Assembly: GCA_049115695.1 (NCBI GenBank)
Contig: JAGDZR010000011.1
Span: 484,043 to 548,042, forward strand
Origin: JAGDZR01 sp049115695
Lineage (GTDB): Bacteria; Bacteroidota; Bacteroidia; Cytophagales; Cyclobacteriaceae
Direction of reading: 5' to 3'
DNA length: 64,000 bases
The position numbers and the translations under genes were made by a program. The first letter of the stretch is position 1, and each line of letters begins with the position of its first letter. The notes below the pieces were generated by a model that saw nothing but the letters and a program-made list of their open reading frames with translations, searched no databases and was not told the origin of the DNA. Positions 55,101 to 61,100 of this stretch are shown here, one piece after another.

Positions 55101-58100
55101 TTCTTGATGTTAATGCTGCTCCCGGCGATAGTTTGATCATTTCCTTTAATATCACCAGTACTGATACCATAAAGCTGATCACTCAATTGCCAGATATTAC
55201 CAATTCCATGATCATTGATGGAACGACCATGCCAGGTTATGATCGCTCTACAGGTAACATGGTTACGATTAGTGGAGAAAACGTTGTTAATGAAGGCCTC
55301 TATACCAATTTGGCGAGCACGATTTCCTTGGAAATCAAAGGACTGAGGTTCCAAAAATTTACCAATAGTGCGATCAACACGATTCTGAATGCAGGCAACA
55401 TAGATACATTGATCATCGAGCAAAATGTCATTGTAAACACAACAGACAATACGATTGAGGAGGCACTAAACCTGGGTATTGCTGATTATGCAGTGGTCAA
55501 AGACAACTACATAGGTATAGATTGGAATGGGGTAGCCGGACCATTGGTGGGACAAGGCATTTATGTGAGCAATACGGTGACAGATGTCGAAATTCTAAAC
55601 AATGTCATAGGCAATGCAAATGGCGGGCTTGAGCGATATCTTGGAACACAAACGTTGATCGATGGAAACATCATTGGTTTTTCATTGGATACTGTAACTG
55701 CGGCACCCATCCCGGGCATATACGATGGACTAACCCTTAGTCCTGCGAGTAATGTGGTGATAAGTAACAACTTTATTGGAAATATCGGAGACAAAGCAAT
55801 TGCACTGTTATCAAGCAGTGATAATGACACGATTGTTTCCAATTACATCGGCGTTGATGTTAATCTCAACCCTGCTCCGATTGGAGGAGTGGCGATAGAA
55901 GTACCCAACCATGCGGGCGTAAACAACCTTCAAATTGGTGGGTGGAATACGGCGGATGGTAATGTCATTGCTAATGCTGGGAGCTTTGCAGTAAATGTGT
56001 TGGGAAGCAGCGCCAGCGGTATATATATATTGAATAATAGTATTTACAACAATGGAGGGGGTATCAATCTTTCTGGTTCCAACCTCAATATTCAACCTCC
56101 GGTAATAAATTATCTAAGCACAGATAGCATTGCTGGAACGACTCCAACATCAGGTATGATTCACCTTTATTTGGGTGATGGTAATGGTCAGGGGCAAACT
56201 GTGCTTGATTCTATAAATGTTGGTGGAGGTGCATGGGCGTACAATTTTACAAACAGATATGTAGGGGATGAAATAGTTGCCACATTTACCACAAACGGTA
56301 CTTCAGAGTTTGCAGATTCGACTATCCAGCAAGGTAATAATGCCTTGAGTTTCGATGGGATAAGCGATTATGTAGAAATAGGTGACCTGGGAGCAATTGA
56401 AGGGCTTGGAGCCATTACCATTGAAGGGTGGATCAGACCAAATACTTTTGAAGCGGGTGTGACTTCAGCTGATGGTTACAGCATCATCAGCAAGGGAGCT
56501 TTACAAGGAATAGGCTCTAATACAATATACGCGTTGATACAAGGTAATGGAGTTGAGCAAGTATTGCATGTTGGCATTGATAATGGATCAGCAATAACCC
56601 AAACTGAAGTTCCGGTTGCTGGAAATATTCCACTAGATGAATGGACTCATTTTGCGACTAGTTGGACAAGTGGAAGCGGCGCTATTTTGTATATCAATGG
56701 CCTGCCAGTGGATACTTCGAATGTACTATCAGGAACAACATTTAACACTACTCATTCGTTGCGAATTGGTTCAAGTAATTGGTCGAATGAAGGATTGTTT
56801 GATGGAGAAATTGATGAAATCAGATTATGGAGTATAGAAAGACCAGCGGATTCAATTCGTAAGTATATCACCACTCCACTTTTTGGAAACGAAACTGGAC
56901 TGGTTAGTTATTATTCTTTTGATCAAGGGACCCCAGCCGCCAATAATGCAGGGCTTGACTCACTGGAAGATTTCTCAATTAGTAACAATGATGGACAATT
57001 ACTGGGGGCATTTGACCTATCAGGGCCTACTTCCAACTGGGTAGCTTCTGCTGCATTCAAATCTGCCAAGCCTGAAATAGCCTTTTTCAGCACGGAATAT
57101 ATTGAATTAGGTAGTGGCTCAACACTGCCATTTGGAGTTCAGCCATTAGATTCTGCTTTTTCATATGCTATGCATTTGGTCAATTTTGGCCTGGATACAC
57201 TCCAGCTATCCGGAGCTAGTGGCCTTACTGAGTATGCTTTGAATGGACTCTCTGGATCCGAGTTCGTACTGCCATTCGATACTATTCACTTTTCAGTGGA
57301 CATCACACCTGCGTCAATTGGTAGAATTAGCGAAACGCTAACGATCAATAGTAATGACTCAACGGAGTCCAATACCTTGTTGAACTTTGAAATGTTGGCT
57401 TACCCGGATTCTGTTCCTCCTGGTGGCGCTTTGAGTTTTGATGGCATTGATGAATACGTCTCAATAACCGATAATTCATCCATTGATTTACTGGAGAGGT
57501 TTACACTAGAAGGCTGGGTTCAACTAACTGATACCGTAAATGATCAGTCATTAATTCATAAAACAAATCAGTATACCTTGAGTTATGGCTTTGCTGGTAG
57601 TGGTCCGTCAAATAGCAAGTTCAACTTGAATATAATGATTGGGTCTACTTGGTATAGTATTAGTTCAATTACTGAACCAATTCCAGGAAAATGGTATCAT
57701 GTTGCAGGCTCTTATGATGGCACAGATTTAAGAATATACATAAATGGAGTATCAGAGAGTGGGACAGTTGCAGTGAGTAGTCCTATTGATAATACTTCCA
57801 ATGTTTTAGGTTTTGCAAGTGCCTCAAATGGTACAACCCAAAGACTTTCTGGTCAGTTGGATGAAATTCGTATTTGGAATATGGCGCTCAATACAGACAC
57901 CTTGAGTGGATGGATGACCCGGCCAATAAATAATACACATCCTGTATATGATAGCTTAATTTCTTACTACAAATTTGATGAAGGAGGTGGAACAGATTTG
58001 TTTGACGTGGCAGGCAACAATGATGGAACACTGGTCAACATGGAGGATCCTAATGATTGGGTCGAGTCAGGAGCGTTTGCGGTTGATCCAAATCTATACG

Positions 58101-61100
58101 TAACCAATACCAATGATAGTGGAGCAGGTTCCTTGAGAGCAGCGGTTGATAGTGCCAATAACGCTTCAGGTCCCCAAACAATTGCCTTTAATCTTCCAGA
58201 TGGTGGCCCCTGGACAATCAACCTGACTTCTCCATTAGCTGTAAATGATGTAGGAACCATTATTGATGGTACAACACAACCAAACTGGAATTTTGCAGCA
58301 GGGAATATGATCACCCTTCAGGGCCCTGGATCAGGTGATGGCTTCCAGGTAGTTGGCGCAGATGGTTTTGAGGTATATGGATTGAGACTTACAGGTTGGG
58401 GCAATGCAATTGATATTGCCAGCACCTCACCGAATGCTCGCGTTGGGGAGTTAGGCAAGGGAAATATTATTGGTAACAATTCTGGATCGGCTGTTTACAT
58501 TACTTCAAGTTCACACAATTACGTGGTTGAAGGAAACCTGATTGGAGTTGAGGCCGACAGCATTACCGATATAGGAAATGGAAGTGGTACGAGCAGTGTT
58601 GCTATTAATTCATATAGCAGTGACCATGGATTCATTCAGTATAACATCATTGTGAATTCTTCTGGATTTGGTCTTGATTTTCAGTCCGGCGATAGCTTAA
58701 CTATTCGTGGAAATTATATTGGTACCAATGCCAATGGGGACAGTGGATTAGGAAATAACACATCATTTAGAACAGACGGTACCAATGTGATTATTGGTGG
58801 CCCCAATCATTCAGATAGAAATATCATTGCTGGAAATGGGGGAACAGCTTCTGTTTACAATGGAGGGCACGTAGAAAACAACTTTATAGGTTTAAAGCCG
58901 AACGGCGTTGAACTACTGCAGAATGGATCAACGGGTTTCAATATGCGGCATGGATCGTTTATCGACAATGTGATTGCCGGGCATTCAACCCATGAAGTCG
59001 ATGCTGGAGAAACGTCCACGCCATTGTTGATATCAGGCAATAAGTTTGGTACGGACAGCACAGGAAATGTACCACTCTATTCAAATGGGTCGAATATTTA
59101 CATGAGAAATGGATCCAACCGCACAATTGTCAATAACACACTAGGTGGAAGTTCAAATGGCTGGGCGATTCAAACAATAGTTTCTGGTGGAAGCAATGAC
59201 AACAACATAATACAGTTCAATTTTGTAGGGACGGATCAAACCGGAACGATTGATCTGGGCAATGGAGCTGGAGGTATATTTTTTGGTGATGCAGGTGTTA
59301 ACAATACTTTTGGTGGCAATAACACTGGAGATGCCAATATCATAGCATTCAATAACGGGCCTGCAATTCAACTTGAGGTTTCAGGTAGCACCCCACTAGC
59401 AGATCACAACTTTATCTTGAACAATCAGATTTATGCCAATGCAGATGGAATTGTATTTTTAAACAATAGCTCAGGTGGAAAATCTGTCAATAAGGGAATT
59501 GAGGCTCCAGTGATCACCAGTATATCAGCAGGGAATATAGCTGGACTGTTTCATGGTTCTCAAACAGGATCTGGAGTCGAAAAACAAGTGCATTTATACA
59601 TTGCTGATACTAGCATCACCGCTCAAGGCCGAATATTAGTTGATAGTGTGACTACTACTGCGGATACCTGGAGTATTTCAGGATCATTTAGTACAGACAC
59701 CAGTTATGTCGCGACTGTTTCTATAGATACGATGGGTACTTCCCTTTACTCAGTAATCATTGATGCTGCGTCAAACCCAGCAAATGGCCCGGATAGCCTG
59801 ATTGCTAATTACGTTTCAGATGCGCAAATTGATCTTACCTGGAGAGATAATGATCCAGACGAATCGGCATTCCTGGTTGAGCGATCAGACGACAAAGTAA
59901 GTTGGGAAATGTTGACTGCTCTGGATCCAAATGTGGTATCATATACTGATGCCACTACAGATTCAGGAGCATATTATTTCTATCGTGTTAGCGCTATTGG
60001 AGGAGCTGGAGTGGGGGCGAATATTGCTCAGGCAGCAGCATCTACTGTAGGACAACCAGGTTATGCATTGGACTTTGATGGTACAGAAGACTATATCACC
60101 ACCGATCAGGCATTTGGTTTGTCAGGAGATCCAGCCAACACCATTGAGATATGGTTTAGGGTAGATGATCTTTCGCAGGTGAGAACACTCTTTTCAATGG
60201 GTAACGAGAGCCTGGCTCAACAATCATGGGATATTGTGATCATGACTGATGGGCGTTTCCAGATCAATATTGGAGGAGGCAATAATGTATGGACTTCAGA
60301 ATCAGTTTCTACCGGTCAGTATCATCACCTTGCTGTTGTTAAGAATCCTGGGTCAGCCCTTGCCAATACGACTTTCTATTTGGATGGTCAACCATTAACT
60401 ACTAATGGTAGTGGCGCCATACCAAACATCATTAACAATGCAGCGAATATTGGAGTGTCTTCTGGCGCTACTCCCAGATACATGGATGGCGTAATTGATG
60501 AAGTAAGGGTATGGACAGCTACACTTTTACCAGATGACATTGCTAATTATATGTATCAGACAGTAGGAACTGATCATCCAAATTATAATGACCTGTATGC
60601 ATACTATTCCTTCGATGAAAGTAGTGGCTCAACCTTATTTGATTTAGCATCAAATCATGATGCCACGTTGAACGGACCGACAGACCTACCCGTTTGGACA
60701 CCATCAGGAGCGATGACGCTACCTACCTCTACAACTGTGGTAAGTACCCTGGACAATGGACCCGGCACGTTGAGAGCAGCTATTGAGTTTGCCAATTCAA
60801 ACATTGGTCCCGATACGATTCGATTCGCAATACCGGGAGCAGGTCCCTGGAACATTGCACCAGCGACAATATTACCATCAATCGCAGATGATTCGTTGGT
60901 GATTGATGGGTCCACACAGCCAGGATGGGATTTTGGAACTGGTATGCTCGTGACCATTGATGGATCAAATTTCACAAATGGAACGGGCACGCATGACGGA
61001 TTGGAGATACTCGCACGTAATGTTGAGATCTATGGCATGAGGATTTCAGATTGGAATGATGGTATTGAAGCATCTGGTACAGCGGATTACCTGGTAATTG